Shown piece by piece: positions 52,793 to 62,449 of a stretch of DNA of 64,000 nucleotides. The translations under genes were made by a program, and so were the position numbers. Every line of letters begins with the position of its first letter. The stretch's first letter is position 1. Source of the stretch: VRUE01 sp963747765 (lineage in GTDB: Bacteria; Actinomycetota; Thermoleophilia; Solirubrobacterales; 70-9). Below the pieces are notes generated by a model. It was not told the DNA's origin and did not search any database. It saw nothing but the letters and a program-made list of their open reading frames with translations. The DNA is taken from the NCBI GenBank assembly GCA_963747765.1, contig CAVVGH010000009.1, forward strand, positions 1 through 64,000. Reading direction: 5' to 3'.

Positions 52793-53432
52793 CGGGGGCG
52801 CCGAGATCGAGGTCGTGATCTCCGATTTCGGTGGGGTCCTGACGACGCCGCTCGTTCAGTCGTTCATGGCGGTCCAGGACCACACCGGGATCTCGCCCGA
52901 AGTTCTCGGCAAGGCGATGCAGGCAATCGCCGAAGTCGACGGCGAAAACCCGCTGTTCGAACTGGAGCGGGGCGAGATCACCGAGGCTGCGTTCCTGGCT
53001 CGGCTCGGCGAGGCACTCGAGCCATTGCTCGGCCACCGGCCGGAGCTGCACCGGTTCACGGAGATCTACTTCGAGGCGCTCGATCCCAATCCGCCGATGA
53101 TCGAGCTGATGCGCGAGCTGAAGGCGAGCGGCTACCGGATGGCGATGCTGACCAACAACGTGCGCGAGTGGGAGCCGCTCTGGCGCTCGATGCTGCCCGT
53201 CGACGAGATCTTCGAGACGGTCGTCGATTCCGCCTTCGTGGGTTGCCGCAAGCCGGAGTCGCGGATCTATGAGCTGACGGTCGGCCGCATCGAAATGCCA
53301 GCCGAGGCATGCCTGTTCATCGACGATGTGGCGGTCAACTGCGAAGGGGCCGAAAGGGCGGGGATTACGGCGGTGCACTTTCAGGACAACGACCAAGCGA
53401 TCGCCGCTGTGCGCGCGGCGCTCGCCTCATGA
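52785..53432 (+). CDS. HAD-superfamily (subfamily IA) hydrolase
   Basis: 215 residues from the ATG at 52785. The four HAD motifs are present: DFGGVL with the nucleophile Asp, LTNN after YRMAML, Lys in VGCRKPESRIYELT and FIDDVAVNCEGAERAGI with the metal-binding acids. The cap lies between motif I and II. It is a phosphatase or dehalogenase-type hydrolase acting on a small metabolite; the substrate cannot be named. Its stop is 14 bases before the IS1182 left end. Confidence 0.85.
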   Translation: MPDGGAEIEVVISDFGGVLTTPLVQSFMAVQDHTGISPEVLGKAMQAIAEVDGENPLFELERGEITEAAFLARLGEALEPLLGHRPELHRFTEIYFEALDPNPPMIELMRELKASGYRMAMLTNNVREWEPLWRSMLPVDEIFETVVDSAFVGCRKPESRIYELTVGRIEMPAEACLFIDDVAVNCEGAERAGITAVHFQDNDQAIAAVRAALAS

Positions 53433-53445
53433 CTCAGGTCGCTCG

Positions 53446-55168
53446 CTAGGAGCCTGGGTCGCTAACGCGATCTGAGGCAACGAGCGTGAGCGACAGGGCG
53501 CGGGTCGGGTCGCGCGAGCGCGCCGATACCCATGCCGGGCGCCGAGACGGCGGTTCCGCGGAACCGCGGAACCGCCTTGCGGTCCTCGCGGCCGCTTGGG
53601 GGCGGTTACGTGGCGCCGACCAGCCCCAACCCACCGGCCCGGTGCAGCTTCAGCAGGTTGTGGACCGCGCAGTGAAAGCGCCACTGGGCTCGGGCCGCGG
53701 CTTTGCCGCGCAAGAGCAACTGTCGCGCTGACTGCACTGTGTCCATTTGCCCGAAGACCGGCTCGACGATCGTCTTGCGCTTCGCGTAGACCGTGCGGCC
53801 GCGCTTGGTCTTCAGTTTGCGTGCCATCCGCTGCTTGGGGGTGGCATCCCTCGGGATCGGCCCCCGCGGCGCCGGTGGTTGTGGCTCGGAGCGCTTGAAG
53901 CGGCCGGTCGCCAGGTGGGGATCGAGGCCGTGCCCGGTCGTGATCTCGATGTTGTCCTCGGAGAAGTAGCCGGCGTCGCCGAGTAGGGCGGCGCCCTCGG
54001 GGAGGGTTGCCTCGATCTCCTCGAGGTTCTCATCGAGCTGCTCAAGGGCGGGCTCAAGCTGACGCGCGTCGGGGGCCTCGTCTGTGGCGTCGGCGGCAAG
54101 GATCACCTGGGCGTGGGAGTCGACCACCGCTTGGGCGTTGAAGCACTGGTGAAAGGCGCCGTCGGCGGTCTTCATGATCTTCGACTCGGGGTCGGTGAAG
54201 TTGCGCTGCGCGGTGGGCTTGGGAGTGGGTGGCTCATCGTCTGGGTCGGGCTTGCGTGGCTTGCGCCCTTCCTCGCGCATCTCGGCCTGGCGAGCGCGCT
54301 CGCGCTCCCCCTCCTCGGCCTCCAGGGCCGCCTTGGCCTCGCGGATGCGCGCCAGACGGCTCTCGCGGCGGGCCAGCTCGGCGGGCAGCTCGTCGCCGCG
54401 GCGATCGGGCCCGTAGCGCTCGTCCTCTTCGCGGTCAACGGCCTCGGCGTCTTCGAGCAGGGCGGCGGCCTGGGCCTCGATCGCCGCGATCTCGGCCTCG
54501 AGCTGTGACTCGGCTTTGCCCATCCGCTCATAGCTCATCGCCTTGTGGCGGGAGGCGTTGGCCCGCAGCTTGGTGCCGTCGATCGCCAGCGTGCCCATCT
54601 TCACCAGACCGGCCTTCTTGCACAACCGCAGCGCCTGCACGAAGAGCTCCGCAAGGGCGTCCAGGTGGCGGGCGCGAAAGCGGGCGATCGAGCGGTAGTC
54701 GGGGTGCTGGTCGGCGACCAGCATGCGCACGGCGACGTCGCGGTGGGTGGCCTGCTCGAGCTTGCGCGAGGAGACCGTGCCGGTGGCGTAGCCGTAGATC
54801 AGCAGCTTCAGCATCAGCCGCGGGTCATAGGGCGGGTAGCCGCGCTCTTGCTCATAGGAGGCGTAGATCTCCGAGAGATCGAGCGAGTCCTCGACCAGAT
54901 CGGAGACGAAGTGGGCGAGGTCGCCCTCGGGCACCCACTCCTGCAGCACCGGCGCCATCAAAAGCGCCTGGTCGGGGTCGTAGGGGCGGAAGGTCTTCTG
55001 CTCGGCGATCGGGGCGCGCTCGCCATCGGCCGGCTCGGCCCTCTCGACCTCGATCAGCCGCTCCTGCTCCACCGTCGCCGTCATCACGCGTTCCTCCTGC
55101 TCGCTTGCAGGAGAATCGTCCCGGTCGAGCCGGACGCCTCAGTCGGGGTTACTGACCCAGGCTCCTAG
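53446..55168 (-). mobile_element. IS1182-family insertion sequence
   Basis: 1723 bp. Left end CTAGGAGCCTGGGTC (53446-53460) and the reverse complement of 55154-55168 are identical over 15 bases, followed by TAAC on both sides after two mismatches. No target duplication is visible. One transposase gene lies on the minus strand. It landed between the convergent ends of the HAD hydrolase and the gene at 55165; its right end supplies that gene's present stop codon. Confidence 0.88.
53606..55087 (-). CDS. IS1182-family DDE transposase
   Basis: 493 residues. N-terminal LMAPVLQEWVPEGDLAHFVSDLVE and YASYEQERGYPPYDPRLMLKLLIYGY are the family start. The catalytic core has LAIDGTKLRANAS, QVILAADATDEAPD and LLGDAGYFSEDN, and the glutamate lies in KRKTIVEPVFGQMDTVQ. 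A long charged coiled coil (residues ~190-285, rich in Glu/Arg/Ala) is inserted in the middle, as in other IS1182 members. The gene appears intact. Confidence 0.92.
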   Translation of the reverse strand: MMTATVEQERLIEVERAEPADGERAPIAEQKTFRPYDPDQALLMAPVLQEWVPEGDLAHFVSDLVEDSLDLSEIYASYEQERGYPPYDPRLMLKLLIYGYATGTVSSRKLEQATHRDVAVRMLVADQHPDYRSIARFRARHLDALAELFVQALRLCKKAGLVKMGTLAIDGTKLRANASRHKAMSYERMGKAESQLEAEIAAIEAQAAALLEDAEAVDREEDERYGPDRRGDELPAELARRESRLARIREAKAALEAEEGERERARQAEMREEGRKPRKPDPDDEPPTPKPTAQRNFTDPESKIMKTADGAFHQCFNAQAVVDSHAQVILAADATDEAPDARQLEPALEQLDENLEEIEATLPEGAALLGDAGYFSEDNIEITTGHGLDPHLATGRFKRSEPQPPAPRGPIPRDATPKQRMARKLKTKRGRTVYAKRKTIVEPVFGQMDTVQSARQLLLRGKAAARAQWRFHCAVHNLLKLHRAGGLGLVGAT

Positions 55169-55629
55169 TTCTCCGAGCCGGCGCGATCCCAGACGTACAG
55201 CTCGAGCGCCTCAACCGCAAGCTCCATCAGACGAGGCGGGGACAGCACGCCGAGCACCAGTTCGAGCGCATCCTCCTCCGTCACACCGGCGTCCACGGCC
55301 TCCTCGCCCCGGAAGCCAGCGGCCAGCTTGAGCGCCTCGCGCCGGTTGTCGCCCAGCGAACCGAAGGCGCTCATCAGGAAGTCGCGATTGGGAACGGGCT
55401 GGCCCAGCTCAAGCGAGCCATGCCACGCCGCCAGCATCGAGAGATCGTGCTCGTCGAGCTCCGACAGAGCTTTCGCATAGTGGATCTCGAGCTCGTCGTC
55501 GGGAATCTCGTCGACCCACGCACGCACAGCCTCGCCGAGCAACTGCCGACGGGCCTCACGGCCGATCGAGTCGACGATCGCGCGAATCGCATCGGCTGGA
55601 TCTACGAAGCAGAGGCCCATATGGGACAT
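55165..55629 (-). CDS. Hypothetical protein with IS-derived stop codon
   Basis: About 154 residues from the ATG at 55629 (another ATG three codons later). It is acidic and helical (ADAIRAIVDSIGREARRQLL, DDELEIHYAKALSELDEHDLSML, REALKLAAGFRGEE), with no recognised family. The present TAG stop lies in the IS1182 terminal repeat. In the uninterrupted sequence the frame would run five codons further (ending ERPES) and stop just inside the end of the HAD gene. The truncation is therefore tiny and the protein may still work. Confidence 0.65.
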   Translation of the reverse strand: MSHMGLCFVDPADAIRAIVDSIGREARRQLLGEAVRAWVDEIPDDELEIHYAKALSELDEHDLSMLAAWHGSLELGQPVPNRDFLMSAFGSLGDNRREALKLAAGFRGEEAVDAGVTEEDALELVLGVLSPPRLMELAVEALELYVWDRAGSEN

Positions 55630-55762
55630 CAATCTAGACACGGCGGAAGACGGTAAACCGGCAGTTGAAATGTCGCCATTTGCGGCCCGCGGGCGTCCGC
55701 GACGCCCTTCCGGCGCCAATTGGGCCGCGCCGCAGGCGGGCCTATGCTGGAACGCTCCCGGC

Positions 55763-58700
55763 ATGACGCTCGATCTGATCTATGGCCCTCCAAACTCCGG
55801 CCGCGCCGGCCTGATCCGGCAGCGGTTCGCCGGCGCCGTGGACCGCGATCCAATTCTCGTGGTCCCGACGGTGGACGATGTGTATGCCTTCGAGCGCGAG
55901 CTGTGCGAGGAGGGCGCCACCCTGGGAGGCGCGGTGATGACCTTCCGCGGCCTGTTCCAGGCGGTGCTTTCGGCCGCCGGTTCCCCGCCGCGCCCCGAGC
56001 TGACGAGCGCGCAGAGGATGCGTGCGATATCCGTCGCAGTCGCCGCCCGCCGCTACAGCCTCGGGCCGCTGCGCGGCTCCACCGCCCGGCCCGGCTTCGC
56101 GGCTGCGCTCGGGCATCTGCTCGACGAGCTCCAGGAGGCGGGGCTGCAGCCGGAGGGCGTGGAGGGCGCCGCCCACGGCCCAGCCGGGTCCGCCTACCTC
56201 GCCGACCTGGCAGCGATCTTCACCGAGTACGCGGAGCTGCGCGATCGACTCGGCCGGGCGGACCCGCAGGGCAACGCCCTCGAGGCGCTCGCCCTGCTGC
56301 GCCGATCCGGCGATTTCTGGGCAGGCCGCCCTGTCTTCCTCTACGGCCTCGACGACCTCACGGGCAACCAGTTCGAGTTGATCCGTGCGCTCGCCGCGGC
56401 GACCGAGGTCACCGTGGCGCTTCCCTACGAGGACGGCAATCCCGCCCTGAGCGCACGAGCTGCTCTGCTGGACAGGCTGCGAGAGATCGGCGTCGATTCG
56501 GAGACTCGCACCGAGCCAGACGCCGCCAACACGCCCAACCCGCTGCTCTTCCACCTGGAGCGCAACTTCGGGACCCCCCAGCCGCGGCGACGGGAACCCG
56601 GCGAGGGACTCGTCCTGCTGCGTTCCGCGGGAGCGCGCGGCGAGGCCGAGGCAATCGCCACCGAGGTCGCCAAGCTGGTGGCGAACGGCGTTCGACCCGC
56701 CGAGATCGCGATCGCGTTGCGCGATCCGGAGCGACGTGGACCGCTGATTGCCTCCGTGCTCGAGTCCTACGGAATCGCGACCGCGCTGGAGGCGGAGATT
56801 CCGGTTGCGGCAACGGCGGTGGGGGGAACGCTTCTCGCCCTCCTCGAAGCGGAGCTTGGCGATGGCGGAATCGCTGACCTGCTGCGCTTCCTGCGCGGCT
56901 CCTCGGGGGAGACGGCGCAGAGGGTCGACTGGTTCGAGCAGGGCATTCGCCGCCGCCGGGTTCAGGGCGTCGCCGACGCACTGAAACTGTGGCAGGAGCG
57001 ATACGGAAGGCTCCCCGGTGACCTGACGCGCATCAGGCGAGCGGCTTTCCGCCCGTCGCGCGAGCTGATCGCCGAGGTCGGCGGCCTGGCCGGGACGATG
57101 GCCTCGCGGCGACTTCGCGGCGAGGACGGTCCTCCGCTGGAGCCGACCGACGAGCTGGAGATGCGGGCTGCGGGAGCGATCTCGGCAGCGATGGACGGAC
57201 TTGCCGAGCTGGGCGCCTATGCGCCGCGACCACACGAGCTGGCGGCCGCCATCGCGGAGGTTCGGCTCCGTGTATGGAGCGGCCCGGTGGAAAGCCGCGT
57301 GCGGATCGCCAGCCCCTACCGGCTGCGCGCTGCCCGTTTCGACCACGTATTCGTCGGCTCGCTGCAGGACGGCGAGTTCCCCCGCCGCGGCGGCCGCGAC
57401 GACCCCTTCCTCGCCGAGGCACAGCGAGCGGCGCTCGGCCTGCAACCCCGTCGCGACAACGACGCCGAGGAGCGCTACATCTTCCACGCCTGCCTTGCGC
57501 TTCCCCGCCGGAGTCTCTGGCTGTCCTGCCGCGACAGCGACGAGAACGGGGTGGCGGAGTCGGCCTCGCCGCTGCTCGATGACATTCGCCGCCTTCTCGA
57601 CCCCGCACCGAGCGACGAGGTGCCCGATCCGGTCGAGCGGGCGATCACGCGCCGCCGCGACCTTGCTCAGGTGGTTCACCGCGTGGGCGACGCCCCCTCC
57701 GAGGACGAGCTCGCCCGAGCGATCGCCGCGCACGGGCCCACCGCCGACGCCGAGCGGATGCTGGTCGCGGTCGGCATCGAGGACGGGCCCGCCGAACGCG
57801 TGTCGAAGCGGCTCGAGGCCGCACGGGCGACGGAGGCTGCCACACGCGCTCCGGGCCCGCTCTCGAACCCGGCCGTGACCGACGCGCTGGCCACGGTTGC
57901 CGCCTACGGCGGAACCACCCTGGAGGGCTTCGACCTCTGCTCCTACCGCTGGTTCGTCGCGCACGAGCTCACCCCCCAGCTGATCGACCCTCTGCCCGAT
58001 CCACTCATCCAGGGCGGTGTCATGCACGCGGTTCTCGACCGCCTCTATCGCGAGCGCCCGGGAGGGGACCCCCTCCCCCGTCCAGGATCGCTCGACGCCT
58101 GGCTGGAGCGCGGCAAGGCGGTGGTCGAGGAAATCGCCGCGGAACGCCGGCTGCTGGGCGGCCACCCCACCCAGCGAGCGATCGTGCGTCGGGTCGACGG
58201 GCTCCTCGCTCGCTTTCTCACCGAAGAGGCCGGGCGCGAAACGGGGTTCGAGCCGTGGCTGCTCGAGGCGCGGTTCGGCGACGAGGGATCCAGCGCGCGA
58301 CCGGCGCTCGAGGTCGACAGCTGGCGCCTGCACGGGGCGATCGACCGGGTCGATAGCGACGCGAACGGTCGGGCCCTGGTTCTGGACTACAAGCTGGCCG
58401 CCGAGGTGACCCCGCTCAACAAGCTGGAGGAGGACGCGAAGCTGCAGCTTCAGCTCTACCTGATCGCGGTCGCCGAGCACTGGGGCGCGCAGCCGATCGG
58501 CGGCCTGTACCTGCCCCTGCGCGGAACGTCGGCTCGCCGGCCGCGCGGCGCCGTGCTGGACGAGGCGGCGGGCAGCCTCGCCCCCTACGGGCTGTCCCGC
58601 ACCGACCTGACCGACCGCGCTGGCTTCGAGGAGCTGCTCGCCGACTCCCGCCGACGCGCCGAGGAGATCGTCACGCGGATGCGTCGCGGGGACATCCGCC

Positions 58701-58831
58701 GCGACCCCGGGCCCCGCCGGGGACTGCGCGGCCACGACGTCTGCCCATTCTTCTGTGAGTTCGCGCCGATCTGCCGCCGCGATCGTGCGCCCTCCTCCGA
58801 GGGTGCCAACGGCCAGGAAGACGAACCGTGA
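55763..58831 (+). CDS. AddB/RecC-like helicase-nuclease subunit with iron-sulfur cluster
   Basis: 1022 residues from the ATG at 55763. The N-terminal P-loop is degenerate (IYGPPNSGRAG: Arg replaces the catalytic Lys), as in inactive AddB-type motors. The C-terminal PD-(D/E)XK nuclease has WRLHGAIDRVDSDANG with ALVLDYKLA. Cys726 plus C994-X3-C998-X5-C1004 give the AddB four-cysteine iron-sulfur signature. Together with the next gene it forms a double-strand-break resection enzyme of the AddAB/AdnAB type. It overlaps the next start by 4 bases. Confidence 0.85.
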   Translation: MTLDLIYGPPNSGRAGLIRQRFAGAVDRDPILVVPTVDDVYAFERELCEEGATLGGAVMTFRGLFQAVLSAAGSPPRPELTSAQRMRAISVAVAARRYSLGPLRGSTARPGFAAALGHLLDELQEAGLQPEGVEGAAHGPAGSAYLADLAAIFTEYAELRDRLGRADPQGNALEALALLRRSGDFWAGRPVFLYGLDDLTGNQFELIRALAAATEVTVALPYEDGNPALSARAALLDRLREIGVDSETRTEPDAANTPNPLLFHLERNFGTPQPRRREPGEGLVLLRSAGARGEAEAIATEVAKLVANGVRPAEIAIALRDPERRGPLIASVLESYGIATALEAEIPVAATAVGGTLLALLEAELGDGGIADLLRFLRGSSGETAQRVDWFEQGIRRRRVQGVADALKLWQERYGRLPGDLTRIRRAAFRPSRELIAEVGGLAGTMASRRLRGEDGPPLEPTDELEMRAAGAISAAMDGLAELGAYAPRPHELAAAIAEVRLRVWSGPVESRVRIASPYRLRAARFDHVFVGSLQDGEFPRRGGRDDPFLAEAQRAALGLQPRRDNDAEERYIFHACLALPRRSLWLSCRDSDENGVAESASPLLDDIRRLLDPAPSDEVPDPVERAITRRRDLAQVVHRVGDAPSEDELARAIAAHGPTADAERMLVAVGIEDGPAERVSKRLEAARATEAATRAPGPLSNPAVTDALATVAAYGGTTLEGFDLCSYRWFVAHELTPQLIDPLPDPLIQGGVMHAVLDRLYRERPGGDPLPRPGSLDAWLERGKAVVEEIAAERRLLGGHPTQRAIVRRVDGLLARFLTEEAGRETGFEPWLLEARFGDEGSSARPALEVDSWRLHGAIDRVDSDANGRALVLDYKLAAEVTPLNKLEEDAKLQLQLYLIAVAEHWGAQPIGGLYLPLRGTSARRPRGAVLDEAAGSLAPYGLSRTDLTDRAGFEELLADSRRRAEEIVTRMRRGDIRRDPGPRRGLRGHDVCPFFCEFAPICRRDRAPSSEGANGQEDEP

Positions 58832-61800
58832 ACGGCCAGGCCCCCACGCCGGAGCAGGTCGCTGCGATCGGCGCTGCCGGCCAGGACATTCTTGTTGAGG
58901 CCGGCGCCGGAACCGGCAAGACGACCGTCATGGTCGACCGCTACTGCCGCCTGGTCTGCGAGGAGAGCATCGAGCCGGATGCCGTTATCGCGTTCACCTT
59001 CACCGACAAAGCGGCCTCCGAGCTCGCGCGGCGAATCCGCCTCGCGCTGCAGGCGCGGGCCGATGCCGGGTCCGAGCGCGCCCGGGAGCTCCTGGCCGGG
59101 ATTGGGGGCGCCTGGGTGACCACGATCCACGGCTTCTGCAGCCGGCTGCTCGCCGGGCACCCGATCGCGGCGGGCGTTGACCCCCGCTTCCGCGTCCTCG
59201 ACGCGGCCGAGGCGACCCGGGCCGCGCACGAAGCCTTCGACGAAGCGCTGCAGGCCTTCCTCACAGAGGGCGATGAGGCTCGCGAACGGACCCTCGCGGC
59301 GTTCGACATCGGCAGGCTCCGAACGATGGTAAGCGGCGTTCACGCCGAGCTGCGCAGCCGGGGCATCGCCAAGCCGCAACTGCCCGAGCCGCCGCAACCG
59401 GACGTGGCGGGTGCGGTGCGCCAGGCCGCGGCAGCGGCAGCGGCGGCACTCGAGGAGTTGAAACACGCCAGCCCGAATTGGGTGCTCGCAGAGCAGGCTC
59501 TGGCCGTCCTGGGCGGCACCGGCAGCCGGCTCCCCGACCTCGACACCCTGGCCACCCTGCGAACCGAGAGCTCCGCGAAGTCGATGACCGCCTACCGCGA
59601 GGCGATCGAGACCGCCCTGGCGCGCACCGCCGAGGCCGGCGAGGGAGGTGAGGCCTACCGCCACCTCACGGCACTGCTGGCCGAGTTCTCGGGGCGCTTC
59701 GAGGCGGCCAAGACCCGGCGGGCGGGCATCGACTTCGAGGATCTCCAGATCCAGGCGGTGCGGCTGCTCGAGCAAAGCGAGGCGGGTGACCCTTACCGGG
59801 CCCGCTTCAGCCACCTGATGGTCGACGAGTTCCAGGACACCAACCGCCTCCAGCTGCGGCTGATCGAGGCCCTGCGCGGACCCGACAGCGAGCTGATGGT
59901 CGTTGGGGACGAGCTGCAGTCGATCTATGGCTTCCGCCATGCCGACCTCGACGTGTTCCGCGAGCAGCGCCGCGCGGTCGAGGCGAACCCGAAGGCCGAG
60001 GCGATGGCCCTGAGCGGCAACTTCCGCTCCCGCCAGGAGCTGATCGGGGCCGTCAACGCGATTGGCGAACGGCTGCTCGGCGACGTCTTCCGGCCCCTGC
60101 GGGTCGGGGCCACCCCGCAGCACGCACCGCCGGGCGAGGGCCCCCCGGTGGAGTTGCTGCTGACCGCGCGCGACGGGTGGGGCGTGGAGGGAATCGACCT
60201 GCAGCCGGCGACCGACGCCACCTCGCCGCTCAGTCACCTCGCGGAGGCGCGACTCGTCGCCGCCCGCCTGCGCGAACTGGCCGAGGCGGGCGTGGATCGC
60301 GCCGACATGGTCGTGCTCCTGCGCGCCTTCACCCACTTGGACGCCTACGAGGACTCGCTCGATCGAGCCGGGCTGCGGCCGTACGTGGTCGGGGGGCGCG
60401 GCTACTGGTCCCAGCAGCAGGTGGCGGACGTCTGCACACTGCTCGCAACGATCGCCAACCCGCTCGACGACCAGTCGCTTTTCGGAGCGCTCGCCTCTCC
60501 GGCCTGCGGGGTCGGCCCCGACACCCTGTGGCTGCTGCGCGCCGCGGCCGGCAAGGGGCGCCACGTCTGGCCGACGATCGAACGTGCCACCGCCGACGGC
60601 GGGTTGGCGGGGAGCGTGGAGGGAGTGCCCGCCACTGAGATGGAGCTGCTCAGGGACTTCTCGCGCACGGTGGCGAGCCTGCGGGAGCGCGCCCCACGCA
60701 TCCCGCTTGCGAGCCTGATCGATGCGGCGATAACCGAGACGGGTTACGACCTCGCGGTGCTGATGCGCCCGGCCGGCGAGGCGCGATTCGCCAATGTCCG
60801 CAAGCTGGTGCGGGTAGCCGCCGAGTTCGAGGAGCGCGAGGGGCGCGACCTGCGCGGCCTGCTCGACTTCCTCGCGTCGCGTGCCGAAGTCGACTCCGAC
60901 GGACAGGCCGCAACCGCCGTGGAGGGACATGACGGCGTACGGATCATGACCGTGCACAGCGCCAAGGGGCTTGAGTTCGGCGTGGTGGCCGTTCCTCACC
61001 TGTCGCGCACGCTGCTGGCTGGCTCACGCACCCCTTTGCTGACCGTGAGCCAGGACGAGGAGACGCCGCGGGTGGGGATGCAACTGCGCCGCCTCGGCGC
61101 GGCCTCGATCAACCTCTACTCCTACCGGGAGCTCCGCGAGGAGGATCAGCGGCGAGACGCCGAGGAGGAGCTGCGCCTCTTCCATGTGGCGGCAACCCGT
61201 GCCCGGGAGCGCCTGATTCTCAGTGGCGTGGTCAAGCCACGGGCGAACGGCGAGTCAAAGCCCGGAACGCCGATCGTCGAGAGGATCGTGGAGGCCTTCG
61301 GAATCGATCGCGCGCAGGACTCCGTTCTGGAGATTCCCCCGCCGCAGGCGCGCGATGGCCTCGACGCGGCCTTCGATCCCTCCGAGCTCGCAGTGCGGCT
61401 CAACCTTCCCTCGCCCGAGCGTGCCGGCGAACTGGCAGCAAGAGGCTCCGGCCAGGACGGGGCGCGGGACCCGGGCGAGGGGCCCGCGCCACTGGTCGAA
61501 CGGGGCGTGCCGGGAATGCCAAGCCTGCCCCTCTCCTATACGGCGCTTGCCGCCTACGAGGACTGCGCCTACCGCTTTTACATGGAGCGGGTGCTCGGCC
61601 TGGGCGCTGGCGGTCGCAGCCCGGCCCGCGAAGCGGGCGAAGGCGCGAACAGCTCCGCTCCGCTCTCCCCGGCGGCGTCGCCACAGGAGGAGGCGGCAAC
61701 GGCCGCGGCGCGGGAGGGGAGAACGGCGCAGGGCGCCGTCGTCCATGCGCTGCTGGAGTGGAGCCAGGCCAACGGGTGGCGGGAGCCCCCGACGGAGCTG

Positions 61801-62394
61801 GCGCGAAACCACGCCATCGCAGCCGGCCTGAAGCCCGACGGAGACGGTCCGCTCGACGAAATGCTCGCGCTGGTGCGTGGCTGGCTTGGCTCCGAGCTGC
61901 TGCGCGAGCGGGCGGCCGGTGACCCCGTCGGGGTGCGCGCCGAGGTCCCGATCCTGCTCAACGTCGAGGGCACCGTCGTGCGTGGCTCGATCGATCTGCT
62001 CGTCGAGCGGCAGGGTGCGGCGCCCCTCGTCGTCGACTACAAGACCGACCGCCTCGACGGATCGAGCCCCGAGGAGCATTCCGCCCGCTATGGGATCCAG
62101 CGCGCCATCTACGCGCTCGCCGTGGCGGAGGCGCGGCCGACGCCCGAGGTGGAGGTCGCCTACGTCTTTCTCGAGCAGCCGGACGAGCCCGACCTCCACG
62201 TCTTCGGGCCCGCGGACCTAGAGCTCGCCCGGGGGCGGCTCGGCGAGCTGATCGTGCAGGTGCGCAGAGGCGAGTTCGCGGTGGCCGCACGCGAGGCCCG
62301 CAGCTGGGCGCTCTGCCAGGGTTGCCCGGCGCTTGGGCGGGTCTGCTCGGGGCCGCCCAAGCAGGTCGCCGCCGCGAGTGCCCAGGGCACCTGA
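58828..62394 (+). CDS. AddA/UvrD-like helicase-nuclease subunit
   Basis: 1188 residues; the ATG overlaps the previous stop. The P-loop is canonical (EAGAGTGKTT, 24-33), followed by FTFTDKAASELARRIR, VTTIHGFCSRLL, the Walker B MVDEFQDTNRLQ, VGDELQSIYGFRHAD, GNFRSRQELI, and late motifs MTVHSAKGLEFGVVAVP and FHVAATRARERLIL. The C-terminal nuclease has RGSIDLLVERQG with LVVDYKTD (Asp1070, Lys1072). It is the active motor and one nuclease of the resection complex with the gene before it. Confidence 0.9.
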   Translation: MNGQAPTPEQVAAIGAAGQDILVEAGAGTGKTTVMVDRYCRLVCEESIEPDAVIAFTFTDKAASELARRIRLALQARADAGSERARELLAGIGGAWVTTIHGFCSRLLAGHPIAAGVDPRFRVLDAAEATRAAHEAFDEALQAFLTEGDEARERTLAAFDIGRLRTMVSGVHAELRSRGIAKPQLPEPPQPDVAGAVRQAAAAAAAALEELKHASPNWVLAEQALAVLGGTGSRLPDLDTLATLRTESSAKSMTAYREAIETALARTAEAGEGGEAYRHLTALLAEFSGRFEAAKTRRAGIDFEDLQIQAVRLLEQSEAGDPYRARFSHLMVDEFQDTNRLQLRLIEALRGPDSELMVVGDELQSIYGFRHADLDVFREQRRAVEANPKAEAMALSGNFRSRQELIGAVNAIGERLLGDVFRPLRVGATPQHAPPGEGPPVELLLTARDGWGVEGIDLQPATDATSPLSHLAEARLVAARLRELAEAGVDRADMVVLLRAFTHLDAYEDSLDRAGLRPYVVGGRGYWSQQQVADVCTLLATIANPLDDQSLFGALASPACGVGPDTLWLLRAAAGKGRHVWPTIERATADGGLAGSVEGVPATEMELLRDFSRTVASLRERAPRIPLASLIDAAITETGYDLAVLMRPAGEARFANVRKLVRVAAEFEEREGRDLRGLLDFLASRAEVDSDGQAATAVEGHDGVRIMTVHSAKGLEFGVVAVPHLSRTLLAGSRTPLLTVSQDEETPRVGMQLRRLGAASINLYSYRELREEDQRRDAEEELRLFHVAATRARERLILSGVVKPRANGESKPGTPIVERIVEAFGIDRAQDSVLEIPPPQARDGLDAAFDPSELAVRLNLPSPERAGELAARGSGQDGARDPGEGPAPLVERGVPGMPSLPLSYTALAAYEDCAYRFYMERVLGLGAGGRSPAREAGEGANSSAPLSPAASPQEEAATAAAREGRTAQGAVVHALLEWSQANGWREPPTELARNHAIAAGLKPDGDGPLDEMLALVRGWLGSELLRERAAGDPVGVRAEVPILLNVEGTVVRGSIDLLVERQGAAPLVVDYKTDRLDGSSPEEHSARYGIQRAIYALAVAEARPTPEVEVAYVFLEQPDEPDLHVFGPADLELARGRLGELIVQVRRGEFAVAAREARSWALCQGCPALGRVCSGPPKQVAAASAQGT

Positions 62395-62449
62395 GCGGCG
62401 CTCCGCCAAGGGAGCCGTCCGATGCGGCTCATAAGTTGGTTGGTTCCAA

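Noticed and set aside
55742..60999. Very long minus-strand open frames (997 and 804 codons) opposite the AddB/AddA-like genes
   Set aside because: The plus-strand genes have full helicase and nuclease motifs; the antisense frames have none and are GC artefacts.
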